In this document: piece after piece, positions 9,250 through 17,837 of the stretch
Numbering within the stretch: position 1 is the first letter of the stretch
How the letters are laid out: each line of letters opens with the position of its first letter
DNA from: Undibacterium sp. CCC3.4
GTDB taxonomy: Bacteria > Pseudomonadota > Gammaproteobacteria > Burkholderiales > Burkholderiaceae_D
Direction: 5' to 3'
Length of the DNA stretch: 64,000 bases
Assembly: GCF_034347425.1 (NCBI RefSeq)
Contig: NZ_CP133779.1
Span: 930,001 to 994,000 of the forward strand
Notes under the pieces: model-generated
What the model saw: the letters and a program-made list of their open reading frames with translations, nothing else
Database searches by the model: none
Told to the model about the DNA's origin: nothing
Position numbers and translations under genes: made by a program

Positions 9250-10053
9250 ATGCCGCCCATGGATCGTTTGCACCTGCCATCGCCCCTCAACACCACCCTC
9301 AATGTGCGTCAGAAGGAATTGCTGACGGCCATTCAGCGCGCCGGCTTTGCCACGGTCGAACAGTTGTCCGCGCAGTTCCGCGTCACGCCGCAGACGATAC
9401 GGCGCGACATCAAGCTTTTGACTGACGACAATTTACTGCGGCGCTTTCACGGCGGCGTTGGGCTGTACTCTAATGCAGAAAATTCCGCCTACCCGGCGCG
9501 TCAAGGTTTTTTCCCGGAACAAAAACGCCGCATCGCCGCTTTGCTGGCACAGCATATTCCGGACGGCGCGAGTCTGTTCATCAACTTAGGGACCACGACC
9601 GAAGAAGTGGCACGGGCGCTGGCGCAGCATCGCAATCTGCGCGTCATTACCAACAACATGCATGTTGCTTCCATCATGAGTAATTATGCGGGGATAGAAG
9701 TGATTGTTACTGGCGGCATCATGCGCGCGCGTGACGGCGGCCTGACCGGTGAGGCGGCGATCGATTTCATCAACCGGTTTCAGGTTGATTTCGGCATCAT
9801 TGGTATTTCCGGGATAGAAAATGATGGTACGCTGCGCGAATTTGATTACCGCGAAGTGCGGGTGTCGGAAGCGATTATCAAACATTCGCGCACCGTCTTT
9901 CTGGCCGCCGACCATTCCAAATTCGACCGCCCGGCGCTAGTACGGCTGGGCCACTTGGCACAGATTGACAGTCTGTTTACCGATCGCGAGCCGCCCGAGG
10001 CCTTGCGCGCCACGCTCAACACTGTCAGCACACGGGTGCTGGTGGCTAAATAG
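9250..10053 (+). CDS. glpR: DeoR-family repressor of glycerol-3-phosphate genes
   Basis: A DeoR/GlpR-type repressor of 267 residues (272 if translation starts at TTG 9235; no ribosome site distinguishes the candidates TTG 9235, ATG 9250 and ATG 9259, and ATG 9250 is reported). The N-terminal winged helix-turn-helix (VRQKELLTAIQRAGFATVEQLSAQFRVTPQTIRRDI) is typical, and the rest is the DeoR sensor domain with NLGTTTEEVARAL, TNNMHVASIM and LAADHSKF, where sugar phosphate is bound. It is divergent from glpD, so the likely effector is glycerol 3-phosphate and the likely targets are the glp operon and itself. Confidence 0.92.
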   Translation: MPPMDRLHLPSPLNTTLNVRQKELLTAIQRAGFATVEQLSAQFRVTPQTIRRDIKLLTDDNLLRRFHGGVGLYSNAENSAYPARQGFFPEQKRRIAALLAQHIPDGASLFINLGTTTEEVARALAQHRNLRVITNNMHVASIMSNYAGIEVIVTGGIMRARDGGLTGEAAIDFINRFQVDFGIIGISGIENDGTLREFDYREVRVSEAIIKHSRTVFLAADHSKFDRPALVRLGHLAQIDSLFTDREPPEALRATLNTVSTRVLVAK

Positions 10054-10068
10054 AACGGTGCTGCGCGC

Positions 10069-11004
10069 TCAGACTGGATAAATTAAAGGTGTACTCGCTT
10101 CTGCCGCTGGCACGCCGAGTGATGCTTGCGCGACTTCGTTGAGCAACCACAGCCGAAACGCCCTGACCTCGGGTTTTTCCAAGGCTTGCTCAACGTAGAC
10201 CAAGTGGTAAGAGACCGGACTGGGAATGTCGACATCAAACAGGCGCACCAACTGCCCGCTCTCGATATCCGACTGCACGATGGCGTGACGGCCGAGCGCA
10301 ATACCCTGACCATCGACCGCCGCGCGCGCCAAGATCGAGGCGTCTTGAAACACCAAGCCATGGGTCGGCTCTTTATTATTCAGACCGGCGGCGCGAAACC
10401 AAGGCTCCCACGGTTCTTCTTCACATCGCAATAAATTCGATGCCGCCAATTCGGCCGGGGTGGTCGGCAAGCGGCCGCCCTGATAACGCGGGCTGACGAC
10501 TGGATAGTAATAGTCACCCATCAAAAACTCACTGACTAAACCCGGATAATTACCAAAACCGAAACGTATGCCGATATCGATAGACTCGCGCGAAAAGTCG
10601 ACCAGATGATTACTCGAATGCAGGCTGACTTCGAGACCAGGATGGTGCTCAATGAAACGCCCCAAACGCGGCGACAGCCAGCGTGCCGCAAACGAGGGCA
10701 AAGAGGTAATGCCGAGGCGCTTTTGCTGATGCCAGCGCTGTAGCTGCTCAGTCGCTTCAACCAAACTGTGCAAAGCCATGCGAATGGCATGGGCATACCG
10801 CTCGCCGGCGCTGTTGAGGGCGATGCGTTTGCCATGGCGAGTGAAGAGTTCAACGCCGAGTTCTTCTTCCAGCGCCCGTACCTGATGGCTGACCGCTCCA
10901 TGGGTGAGGTGAATTTCCTCGGCCGCACGAGAAAAATTCTGATGCCTGGCGGCGGCTTCGAAAGCACGCAAGGCCGCCAAGTTAGGCAGTTTCCTGATAT
11001 CCAT
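10069..11004 (-). CDS. LysR-family regulator, GcvA-like
   Basis: A 311-residue LysR-type regulator. The start at ATG 11004 gives MDIRKLPNLAALRAFEAAAR, the usual opening of the GcvA subgroup; in-frame ATG 11022 and TTG 11025 exist but have no better ribosome site. The winged helix-turn-helix (residues 8-66, NFSRAAEEIHLTHGAVSHQV) is followed by a substrate-binding domain with the GcvA-like phrases IDIGIRFGFGNYPGL and GQGIALGRHAIVQSDIESGQLVRLF. The effector is unknown. It is divergent from a DUF2917 gene, a pairing that suggests it controls that gene. It faces glpR tail to tail with 15 bases between, and is not obviously connected with glycerol. Confidence 0.88.
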   Translation of the reverse strand: MDIRKLPNLAALRAFEAAARHQNFSRAAEEIHLTHGAVSHQVRALEEELGVELFTRHGKRIALNSAGERYAHAIRMALHSLVEATEQLQRWHQQKRLGITSLPSFAARWLSPRLGRFIEHHPGLEVSLHSSNHLVDFSRESIDIGIRFGFGNYPGLVSEFLMGDYYYPVVSPRYQGGRLPTTPAELAASNLLRCEEEPWEPWFRAAGLNNKEPTHGLVFQDASILARAAVDGQGIALGRHAIVQSDIESGQLVRLFDVDIPSPVSYHLVYVEQALEKPEVRAFRLWLLNEVAQASLGVPAAEASTPLIYPV

Positions 11005-11079
11005 TTTGCATATATCCGTCATCAAAAAAACGCATAATAATGTGAATTAAATGCGCAAGCAAAGCAAAAATTACTCGTT

Positions 11080-11097
11080 TTGCATATTGCGTAGCAA
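11080..11097. promoter_or_regulatory. Imperfect LysR-type inverted repeat
   Basis: In the 209-base gap between the LysR gene and the divergent DUF2917 gene, TTGC and GCAA half-sites flank an AT-rich centre (TTGCATATTGCGTAGCAA). LysR proteins bind such interrupted dyads in divergent promoters. The match is short, so this is only a candidate site. Confidence 0.25.
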
Positions 11098-11213
11098 CTA
11101 CTACAATAAGCACATCGTAACAGCAAATTAGATTTTTCCCTTGAAAATCAATGGCTGTTACCAAGCATCACGATATATTCATTTGATGCTTCCACATAAT
11201 GAGGTAATCAGAA

Positions 11214-11525
11214 ATGACAAATAATTTCACAAACCAATCGCACACAATCAGTGCTGGAAAAACGGTTTCCTACGTCAGTGACGAAGCAAAACAAATTCAG
11301 ATCGCCTGTGGTCGCGTTTGGCTGACCATAGCTGGCTACGATGAAGACTACTGGCTCGCTGCCGGTGAATCGATGAACTTGCCGGCTGGCCGCCTGATTG
11401 TTATCGAAGCCGATCAGCAAGCCAGCTTGGTGGAACTCAGCGGCGCGGCGCAGCGTCAAACGACCGCGCCCACGGCTGGCTACTTCCAAAAACTCACCCA
11501 GCGCTTCAACGCGGCACTGGCTTAA
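11214..11525 (+). CDS. DUF2917 domain protein
   Basis: A small 103-residue protein matching the DUF2917 pattern: SAGKTVSYVSDEAKQIQIACGRVWLTIAG, then DYWLAAGESMNLPAGRLIVIEA, which looks like a short cupin-type beta barrel. Function unknown. GAGG lies about nine bases before the ATG. It is divergent from a GcvA-like LysR gene and is probably its target. A GC-rich hairpin follows before lipB. Confidence 0.8.
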   Translation: MTNNFTNQSHTISAGKTVSYVSDEAKQIQIACGRVWLTIAGYDEDYWLAAGESMNLPAGRLIVIEADQQASLVELSGAAQRQTTAPTAGYFQKLTQRFNAALA

Positions 11526-11559
11526 AGCCTGAGTTTCCGACACCGCTGCTGCCAAGGAC

Positions 11560-11588
11560 GCTGCCGCCGCGCAGAAGTTCGCGGCAGC
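11560..11588 (+). terminator. GC-rich hairpin between the DUF2917 gene and lipB
   Basis: Stem GCTGCCGC / GCGGCAGC with a 13-base loop, lying 35 bases after the DUF2917 stop. There is no T tract, so it could be a weak terminator or a leader structure just upstream of lipB. Confidence 0.35.
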
Positions 11589-11616
11589 GGCGCTGGCAAT
11601 GTTACACTAGCGGCTT

Positions 11617-12276
11617 ATGCCAGACGCCTCCTCTACCACTCCCCTGATACGCCGCCGCGGCATTGAGCCGTATGCGACCACCTTCGACGCCATGCGCGCA
11701 TTTACCGATGCCCGTACGGCGACGACAGCGAACGAATTTTGGATCGTTGAACACCCTCCGGTTTTCACGCTCGGACTCGGTGCCGACCACAGCCACGTGC
11801 TCGCTCCCCATGAGATACCGGTGATCGCCACCGACCGCGGTGGTGAAGTCACCTACCACGGGCCGGGCCAAGTGGTGATCTACTTAATGATGGATCTGCG
11901 CCGCAGCCATCCGAAAGCCCGTTTATTCGCGCGCGAATTCGTGCATAAAATAGAACAAGCGGTGATCGACACCTTGGCAGCGTATAATCTGGCCGGCAAC
12001 CGCAAAGACGGTGCGCCCGGTATTTACGTCAGCACTGGTGCATGGCAGGGTGCGAAAATTGCCGCACTTGGGCTGAAAGTACGCGGCAACGGCTGCACTT
12101 ACCATGGCGTGTCGCTCAATGTCGACATGGATCTGACACCGTTTTCCTGGATTAACCCGTGTGGCTATGCCGGACTGGCGACGGTCGATATGCGTACCCT
12201 GGGCGTGACGGCGAGCTTGGCCGCAGTCCAGACCGCGCTATCTGAGCATTTGCAACTCCTTTTGACTGCCTCCTGA
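11617..12276 (+). CDS. lipB: Lipoyl(octanoyl) transferase
   Basis: A 219-residue enzyme that moves octanoate from acyl carrier protein to the lipoyl domains of 2-oxo acid dehydrogenases and GcvH, the first step of lipoate synthesis. The active-site motifs are all present: [12 protein letters not shown], the catalytic Lys (K147 in [11 protein letters not shown]), RGNGCTYHG, and the nucleophile Cys (C182 in INPCGYAG). lipA follows after 24 bases on the same strand, forming a lipBA pair. The ybeD-family gene, often its direct upstream neighbour, is 6.3 kb away here. Confidence 0.96.
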   Translation: MPDASSTTPLIRRRGIEPYATTFDAMRAFTDARTATTANEFWIVEHPPVFTLGLGADHSHVLAPHEIPVIATDRGGEVTYHGPGQVVIYLMMDLRRSHPKARLFAREFVHKIEQAVIDTLAAYNLAGNRKDGAPGIYVSTGAWQGAKIAALGLKVRGNGCTYHGVSLNVDMDLTPFSWINPCGYAGLATVDMRTLGVTASLAAVQTALSEHLQLLLTAS

Positions 12277-12300
12277 TTTTTTTCGACACCGCTTCATATC

Positions 12301-13296
12301 ATGACAACCGAAAATACTCCTGTTCTGCCCCCTGCTGTATCGACCGATGTCGCTGCAGCCGCTTACGATCCGACTGAAAAACAAAAAGGCGCCAGCAAAA
12401 CCGCGCGTATTCCAATCAAGATCGTGCCGATGGAGCGCTTGCCCAAGCCGGACTGGATACGTGTCAAGGCCGGTTCACCGACCACGCGTTTCTATGAAAT
12501 CAAAGATATTTTGCGCGCCAATAAACTCGTGACAGTCTGTGAAGAAGCTTCGTGCCCGAATATTGGCGAATGCTTCGGCAAAGGTACTGCGACCTTCATG
12601 ATCATGGGTGACAAATGTACGCGCCGCTGCCCCTTCTGCGACGTCGGCCACGGCCGTCCTGATCCGCTTGACGCCGATGAACCGGCTAATTTGGCCAAGA
12701 CCATCGCCGACTTGCGTCTCAGTTATGTCGTCATCACCTCGGTCGACCGCGACGATTTACGTGACGGTGGTGCCGCCCACTTCGCCGAGTGCATCAGCAA
12801 AATCCGTGAACTCTCGCCGAGCACGCGCATAGAAATTCTCACGCCTGACTTCCGTGGCCGCATGGACCGTGCGCTGGAAATTCTCAATCTGGCACCGCCC
12901 GATGTGATGAACCATAATCTCGAAACCGCGCCGCGCCTGTACAAAGAAGCGCGCCCAGGATCCGATTATGAATACTCGCTCAACTTACTCAAACGCTTCA
13001 AAGAAATGCACCCGAACACGCCGACTAAATCCGGCATCATGGTCGGCTTGGGTGAAACCGATGAAGAAGTCTTGCAAGTCATGCGCGATATGCGCGCGCA
13101 CAACGTCGACATGCTGACGATAGGCCAGTATCTGTCACCGAGCGGCCACCATTTGCCGGTACGCCGCTATGTTCATCCGGATGTCTTCAAAATGTATGAA
13201 GAAGAAGCCTACAAAATGGGCTTTGCCCACGCTGCCGTCGGCGCCATGGTGCGATCGAGCTACCATGCTGATCAGCAGGCGCATGGGATAGCTTGA
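12301..13296 (+). CDS. lipA: Lipoyl synthase
   Basis: A 331-residue radical-SAM enzyme that inserts two sulfur atoms into protein-bound octanoyl groups. Both iron-sulfur sites are visible: the auxiliary cluster cysteines in [12 protein letters not shown] and the radical-SAM CxxxCxxC in [10 protein letters not shown]. Other conserved stretches are [27 protein letters not shown] and the C-terminal ARG-region equivalent VRSSYHAD. An N-terminal extension of about 40 residues rich in Pro and Ala precedes the catalytic domain, common in betaproteobacteria. It is probably co-transcribed with lipB. Confidence 0.97.
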   Translation: MTTENTPVLPPAVSTDVAAAAYDPTEKQKGASKTARIPIKIVPMERLPKPDWIRVKAGSPTTRFYEIKDILRANKLVTVCEEASCPNIGECFGKGTATFMIMGDKCTRRCPFCDVGHGRPDPLDADEPANLAKTIADLRLSYVVITSVDRDDLRDGGAAHFAECISKIRELSPSTRIEILTPDFRGRMDRALEILNLAPPDVMNHNLETAPRLYKEARPGSDYEYSLNLLKRFKEMHPNTPTKSGIMVGLGETDEEVLQVMRDMRAHNVDMLTIGQYLSPSGHHLPVRRYVHPDVFKMYEEEAYKMGFAHAAVGAMVRSSYHADQQAHGIA

Positions 13297-13308
13297 TCAA
13301 AAATCTGA

Positions 13309-13327
13309 CCGGGGTTTGAAACCCCGG
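13309..13327 (+). terminator. GC hairpin downstream of lipA
   Basis: Near-perfect palindrome (CCGGGGTTT-G-AAACCCCGG) starting 13 bases after the lipA stop. The T tract of a classical terminator is missing, so it may be a weak terminator or a 3' end stabiliser. Confidence 0.45.
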
Positions 13328-13385
13328 CCTTCAGAGGCTATCGCAAAAGCCTGATGGACGCTTTTTATATCTGAAACACCGCATA

Positions 13386-13441
13386 CCTCGTCATTCCCGT
13401 ATGCCACAGCCTCGTCATTCCCGCGTGTTTTTGGCGGGAAT
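13386..13441. repeat. Short repeat with inverted ATTCCCGC...GCGGGAAT arms
   Basis: A 14-base direct repeat (CCTCGTCATTCCCG) occurs at 13386-13399 and again at 13410-13423. The second copy forms an inverted repeat, ATTCCCGC (13417-13424) with GCGGGAAT (13434-13441). ATTCCCGC/GCGGGAAT arms are characteristic of dispersed intergenic repeats such as the neisserial dRS3 element. I saw no other intergenic copy in this window. It sits in the 533-base gap between lipA and the DUF2339 gene. Confidence 0.5.
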
Positions 13442-13699
13442 CCAGTGGCACGACCGTGCCTTCAGGGTGAACAAGTCAATCACGGATACATTTTTTCCGC
13501 TGCAAAATGAGGATACCCGCTGGGCATCCGACGCACAGAGATAACAGGCGCTGACGCGGCAATGACGAATTGGGCGATTAGCGCAATGCGCAATTGACCT
13601 GATTTGCGGGTAACGATCAGCATGCCTGTGGCAGAAATCTCGTGTCGTTTGGCTTCATGCCCAAGCTGGTGTCCATCGCTGCATCGGATGAAGCAAACT

Positions 13700-13727
13700 T
13701 GTATCGTCAATAAGTAAACACGATACA
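13700..13727. promoter_or_regulatory. Inverted repeat upstream of the DUF2339 gene
   Basis: Perfect 8-base arms TGTATCGT and ACGATACA separated by 12 AT-rich bases, about 100 bases upstream of the DUF2339 gene. It could be a regulator-binding dyad or a transcript hairpin; no T tract follows. The rest of the 13297-13829 gap contains only the hairpin and repeat described separately; small reading frames in it show no protein-like character. Confidence 0.3.
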
Positions 13728-13829
13728 CTATCCAATCCGCGCAGTTACTCCATCTTGATTGCTCGACGCCATAACGCGCGATGCGCGTCGCATCGAATCT
13801 GTACGCAGCAAACACACTAGGAATACCTG

Positions 13830-15539
13830 ATGGCCGTTACCGAAGAACGCATAGCACTGTTGGAACAGCGCTTGGATCGTATTGAACAATTACTGCGCCT
13901 GCAGTTGCAATCCAATACAGGTCCCGCGACGTCGCCGGAAGCGGCGACGCTGGCATCAACGCTGAGCTCACAATCATCGGCGGCGCAGCGCCACGTCAAG
14001 CCACGGCCAGTCAGTAACAATGCGCCGCCATCTCATCCAGTGACGGTCACCCAAGTGCTCGGCTGGACTGGTGCGACCGCCTTGGTGCTGGCCGCCGTAT
14101 TTTTGATTCGTCTGGTGCTCGATGCCGGGTGGTTGACACCGGAGCGCCAAATTGGTTTGGCCTTGATTGGCAGTTTTGCTTTGATTGCAGTTGGCCTGCG
14201 ATTGCGCAAGATTGATTTGGAGTATGCCAGCCTGCTGCCTGCCGCTGGCGTCGTCGTGCTGTTTTCTGCGGTGTACGGCGCGCATCTTTACTATCATCTC
14301 ATTGGTGCCACTGTCGCGACCAACGCGGTGATCGCCATCTGCCTGTTCACGCTGTGGCTTGGGCGTCAGTTTGACAATGAAATGTACGCGCTGTTTGCCG
14401 TGATTGGTTCTTACTCCGCCCCGTTGCTATTGCCCACCCTAGGCGATTCGGTGACCGATTTAATCGTCTATTTTTCGGGATGGAGTGTCGTGTATTGCGC
14501 GCATTCGGCTTGGATCGGCAATCGCCGCCCCTATTTACTGGCCGGATATATGGCCTTCATCGGATTTCATATTGCAGCTGCCGGATTGACTGCGAACTCA
14601 TGGAGCAGCCTGTTCGCTTTTCAAACGATACAATTTTTGATTTTTGTTTGTGGCACCCTTGCTTTTTCCATCCATCAAAAACGAGCAATGGCCGCCGCCG
14701 AGGCGATCGCCCACTTACCATTATTACTGATCTTTTATTTCTTGCAATATGCGCTACTGCACGAACACGTGCCGACAATTGCCCCCTGGATCGCGCTAGC
14801 CAGCGCAGCCGTATTGCTCTTGGCCCACTTGGTCGCGCGCAGAGTCATAAAACAAGCCACTGCCGCGAGCAATGTCTTGGTTGGCACTTACGTTTCTCTG
14901 GTTCTGTTTCATGCCGGCTACATTGAATTAGTGCCTGATGAACTGGGGCCTTGGGTCGCGCTGTTGATACTGCCAGCATTTGCCTTATTTACGCGCTGGA
15001 ACAAGGACGAATCAGCGGCCCTGTTGCCGTATAAAGTACTGATCGGCGTCATCTTCGCCATCAATTTTTTGCGCGTGATTGAAGCGAGTTCACTCGAACA
15101 TGTCGCCGGCAATCAGGTGCTCGCCCTGCTCTACGCCGCCGAGCTTTACGTTGCCTATGCCCTCTCGCGAGGCGTCAAGGCAATTGCAAACTTGTCTTCC
15201 TTCGCATTGTTCGCGGCGCACATCGCTTTGCTCGCTGCGGCGACCAGAATCTTGGACGGACGCCTGCAAGTATCGCTCGCCTGGAGTGCGATTGCGTTTA
15301 TCTGCTTAGCGCTCGCATTCAGCCGTCGCGACAAATTGCTTGGTCAGTCTTCGCTGCTGATCTTTGCTGCTTCTTGCGCGAAGGTCATGCTATTCGATCT
15401 TTCCAGCGCAAGCCCCTTGCTGCGTATCGGCTCCCTGCTTATCCTCGGTGGCACGCTTTACGTGGGCGGCTGGATGTATAAGAAGGTCGATGCGCTTGGC
15501 AACAGCGTGGGTGACATTGTTTCAGCCGAGCGGCCTTAA
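13830..15539 (+). CDS. DUF2339 polytopic membrane protein
   Basis: A 569-residue inner-membrane protein. It opens with a short coiled coil (residues 1-35, [18 protein letters not shown]) and a low-complexity Ser/Ala/Pro linker, followed by some fifteen or more hydrophobic segments with small polar loops, which is the arrangement of the DUF2339 family. [19 protein letters not shown] opens the membrane part. No enzymatic motif is seen and the family has no known role. AGGA lies seven bases before the ATG. It converges on the chemotaxis receptor gene, sharing four bases. Confidence 0.82.
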   Translation: MAVTEERIALLEQRLDRIEQLLRLQLQSNTGPATSPEAATLASTLSSQSSAAQRHVKPRPVSNNAPPSHPVTVTQVLGWTGATALVLAAVFLIRLVLDAGWLTPERQIGLALIGSFALIAVGLRLRKIDLEYASLLPAAGVVVLFSAVYGAHLYYHLIGATVATNAVIAICLFTLWLGRQFDNEMYALFAVIGSYSAPLLLPTLGDSVTDLIVYFSGWSVVYCAHSAWIGNRRPYLLAGYMAFIGFHIAAAGLTANSWSSLFAFQTIQFLIFVCGTLAFSIHQKRAMAAAEAIAHLPLLLIFYFLQYALLHEHVPTIAPWIALASAAVLLLAHLVARRVIKQATAASNVLVGTYVSLVLFHAGYIELVPDELGPWVALLILPAFALFTRWNKDESAALLPYKVLIGVIFAINFLRVIEASSLEHVAGNQVLALLYAAELYVAYALSRGVKAIANLSSFALFAAHIALLAAATRILDGRLQVSLAWSAIAFICLALAFSRRDKLLGQSSLLIFAASCAKVMLFDLSSASPLLRIGSLLILGGTLYVGGWMYKKVDALGNSVGDIVSAERP

Positions 15540-17155
15540 CCAAGTATCTGCCGCGTCCGCCACGGCTGCGCCGGTGCTGCTGCCGATACCAAGGCCGCCG
15601 CATTGGCAGCACCGATGTGAAACACGGCCACCACTTGACTCAAGCTGCCAGCCTCTGTTTCGAGCGCTGCCGCGGCGGCGGCGGCTTGCTCTACCAGCGC
15701 CGCATTTTGCTGCGTGACTTCATCCATCTGGGTGATGGCTTGATTAATTTGTTCTATTCCGGAACTCTGCTCATGATTGGCGGCGCTGATTTCGGCCATG
15801 ATATCGGTCACACTTTGGATGCTACTGACCACCGACTGCATGGTCTGGCCAGCCTGACTCACCAAGCGTGATCCTACCTCCACTTTTTCCACCGAATCGT
15901 CGATCAAAGTTTTAATTTCCTTGGCTGCCAGCGCCGAGCGCTGCGCCAAATTACGCACTTCCGCTGCCACCACCGCGAACCCACGCCCCTGCTCGCCAGC
16001 GCGCGCCGCTTCGACTGCCGCATTGAGTGCCAAGATATTGGTTTGAAACGCGATGCCCTCGATGACACTGATGATGTCGACAATTTTTCTCGATGAGGTA
16101 TGGATGCCTCCCATCGTATCAACGACCTGCGCGACCACCACCCCACCCTGTGCCGCGGCGCTCGATGCGGAAATGGCCAACTGCTTGGCTTGGTGCGCAT
16201 TATCGGCATTGTGTTTTACCGTGCTGGTCAACTCTTCCATCGACGAGGCGGTCTCTTCGAGCGAACTGGCTTGTTGCTCGGTACGTGAAGATAAATCCAA
16301 ATTACCAGTGGCAATCTGTGACGAGGCAGTGGCAATCGCGTCCGTACCGCCACGCACTTGTTTGACGATAGCAAGCAAATTGGCGTTCATCAATTTCAAG
16401 GCATTCAACAATTGCCCGGTTTCATCGCTACGCTCGCTGGCAATTTGCAGTGACAGGTCGCCTGCCGCAATGGTTTCGGCTACCCGTACAGCAATAGTGA
16501 TGGGGCCGACGATGGCACGCGTGCTGAAGTAAGCAATCAAGACGCCCAAGATCAGTGCGAGACTACTCAAAGCGAGTGTCAGAGTGAGCGCTTGTCGATA
16601 TACCTGTTCAGCCAAGGCAATATCTGTTTTATTTTTTTCTTTTTGCAAATCAATGAATTCATCCAATCTGGCCAATCTGATGGCATTCATGGGCACCACC
16701 TCCTTGAGTAAGACGTCGATGGCGGCGCCTTTATTCGTCTTTACCAAATCAATATAGTGGTTATTAATGTCACGCGCACGCTTGCGGTTGGCATCGATTT
16801 TAGCCAGCATCGCTTGATCGGCTTGATCCAGCGGCAATTGCCGTAAGTGTTCGGTGGCGCCATCGTATTTCACCCTGGCATCGAGCAAAATCTTGTTTTC
16901 CGCCGCAATCTGCGTGTCGGTCGACAACAGCGCCAGCGTCCGCAATATCCGCGAAACGACATTCAGTGAGCCAGACATATCGTTGAGTAAATTCATCTTT
17001 TGCACATTGACATCGACGATACGGTGCAAGGCTTGGTTGGAGCGCGCCATCCCGTTCAAACCCAAGGCAGCTATACTCAATAACAAGAACAGCAGGATGG
17101 CATAACCGATGCCGAGGCGAGCACCGATTTTCAGATTTCTTGTGTTCATATTCAA
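15536..17155 (-). CDS. Methyl-accepting chemotaxis protein
   Basis: A 539-residue chemoreceptor. A membrane helix (about residues 12-32) is followed by a periplasmic four-helix-bundle sensor of about 155 residues, a second membrane helix (about 190-211), a HAMP domain starting [14 protein letters not shown], and a long cytoplasmic coiled coil with the CheA/CheW-contacting hairpin tip [26 protein letters not shown] near residue 380. Methylation-helix glutamates are present ([14 protein letters not shown]). The C-terminus ends in an Ala-rich tail without the NWETF-like CheR tether. The ligand cannot be told. It has its own leader and overlaps the convergent DUF2339 gene by four bases. Confidence 0.93.
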   Translation of the reverse strand: MNMNTRNLKIGARLGIGYAILLFLLLSIAALGLNGMARSNQALHRIVDVNVQKMNLLNDMSGSLNVVSRILRTLALLSTDTQIAAENKILLDARVKYDGATEHLRQLPLDQADQAMLAKIDANRKRARDINNHYIDLVKTNKGAAIDVLLKEVVPMNAIRLARLDEFIDLQKEKNKTDIALAEQVYRQALTLTLALSSLALILGVLIAYFSTRAIVGPITIAVRVAETIAAGDLSLQIASERSDETGQLLNALKLMNANLLAIVKQVRGGTDAIATASSQIATGNLDLSSRTEQQASSLEETASSMEELTSTVKHNADNAHQAKQLAISASSAAAQGGVVVAQVVDTMGGIHTSSRKIVDIISVIEGIAFQTNILALNAAVEAARAGEQGRGFAVVAAEVRNLAQRSALAAKEIKTLIDDSVEKVEVGSRLVSQAGQTMQSVVSSIQSVTDIMAEISAANHEQSSGIEQINQAITQMDEVTQQNAALVEQAAAAAAALETEAGSLSQVVAVFHIGAANAAALVSAAAPAQPWRTRQILG

Positions 17156-17324
17156 CCTTGGTTAACTGCATCTAGAGTATGCCCAATTTTGCAAGTAAAG
17201 CAGGCGGGTCTGCGCGTCACGAAGCAATGTGCGCTTGTTCACTTTAAATGAACCCATTTCTGAATTTGTAAGAAATGTTGATATTGTGACCATTGTTCAT
17301 CATCTGAATCGACAATGTCGGAAA

Positions 17325-17639
17325 TTAGAAACACCGGAGCAAGGCATAAAAAAACCGACACGCTTTGGTGTCGGTTCTGAGGCAGCTGTCGCCATTACGA
17401 ACAAGGCGCAGATATCGGCATTGCGCCCAGGAAGCGCGAACTTCAGCGCGCAACTGAGGAAGCTTTCCTGGTGCCAAAATTGCCCATGTATAGGTATAGC
17501 CTTCTGGGTAGGCAAGCTCGTCCGCTGGGTCTTTGGGTGGAGAAAAATTAACGCTCAGAACAGCCGAACAATCTCCCGGCAGCGAATATGACCGCGCTAA
17601 AGATTCAAGCGCTTTGCCGCTCTGTGCGTCCCAAACCAT
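17325..17639 (-). other. Unassigned open frame, possible gene remnant
   Basis: The 682-base gap 17156-17837 contains a minus-strand frame of 104 codons. The first 60 residues (MVWDAQSGKALESLARSYSL and onward, with PADELAYPEGYTYTWAILAPGK) have a protein-like composition, but the frame reads straight through the terminator at 17348-17376, which a real gene would not do. No family is recognised. A decayed or frameshifted small gene whose original end lay before the terminator is the most I can offer. No other feature is evident in the gap. Confidence 0.2.
17348..17376 (-). terminator. Minus-strand terminator
   Basis: Read on the minus strand: AACCGACAC, six-base loop, GTGTCGGTT, then seven T residues. 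It would stop leftward transcription arriving from the metzincin lipoprotein gene, whose stop codon is about 460 bases upstream, and protects the chemoreceptor promoter region. Confidence 0.75.
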
Positions 17640-17837
17640 CTGCGCGAGCTTATTTCAGTTATCAGATTGAGGATAAGCTTTCGACTCCCAGGAGCCTGAG
17701 CGACAAAACGGAATCGAGCCTCGAAAGAGGCCCGATTACATCAGCTCGACAAATTTCACATTTCAACAGATTAAGCGAGCGCATGAGCGCTCAGTTGCCG
17801 CTTGCAAAGCAGCGCCCACCATCAGGCCGCCCTGCAA

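Noticed and set aside
13480..13815. 111-codon minus-strand frame between lipA and the DUF2339 gene
   Set aside because: No ribosome site, no family resemblance and it overlaps the inverted repeat at 13700-13727; not protein-like enough to call.
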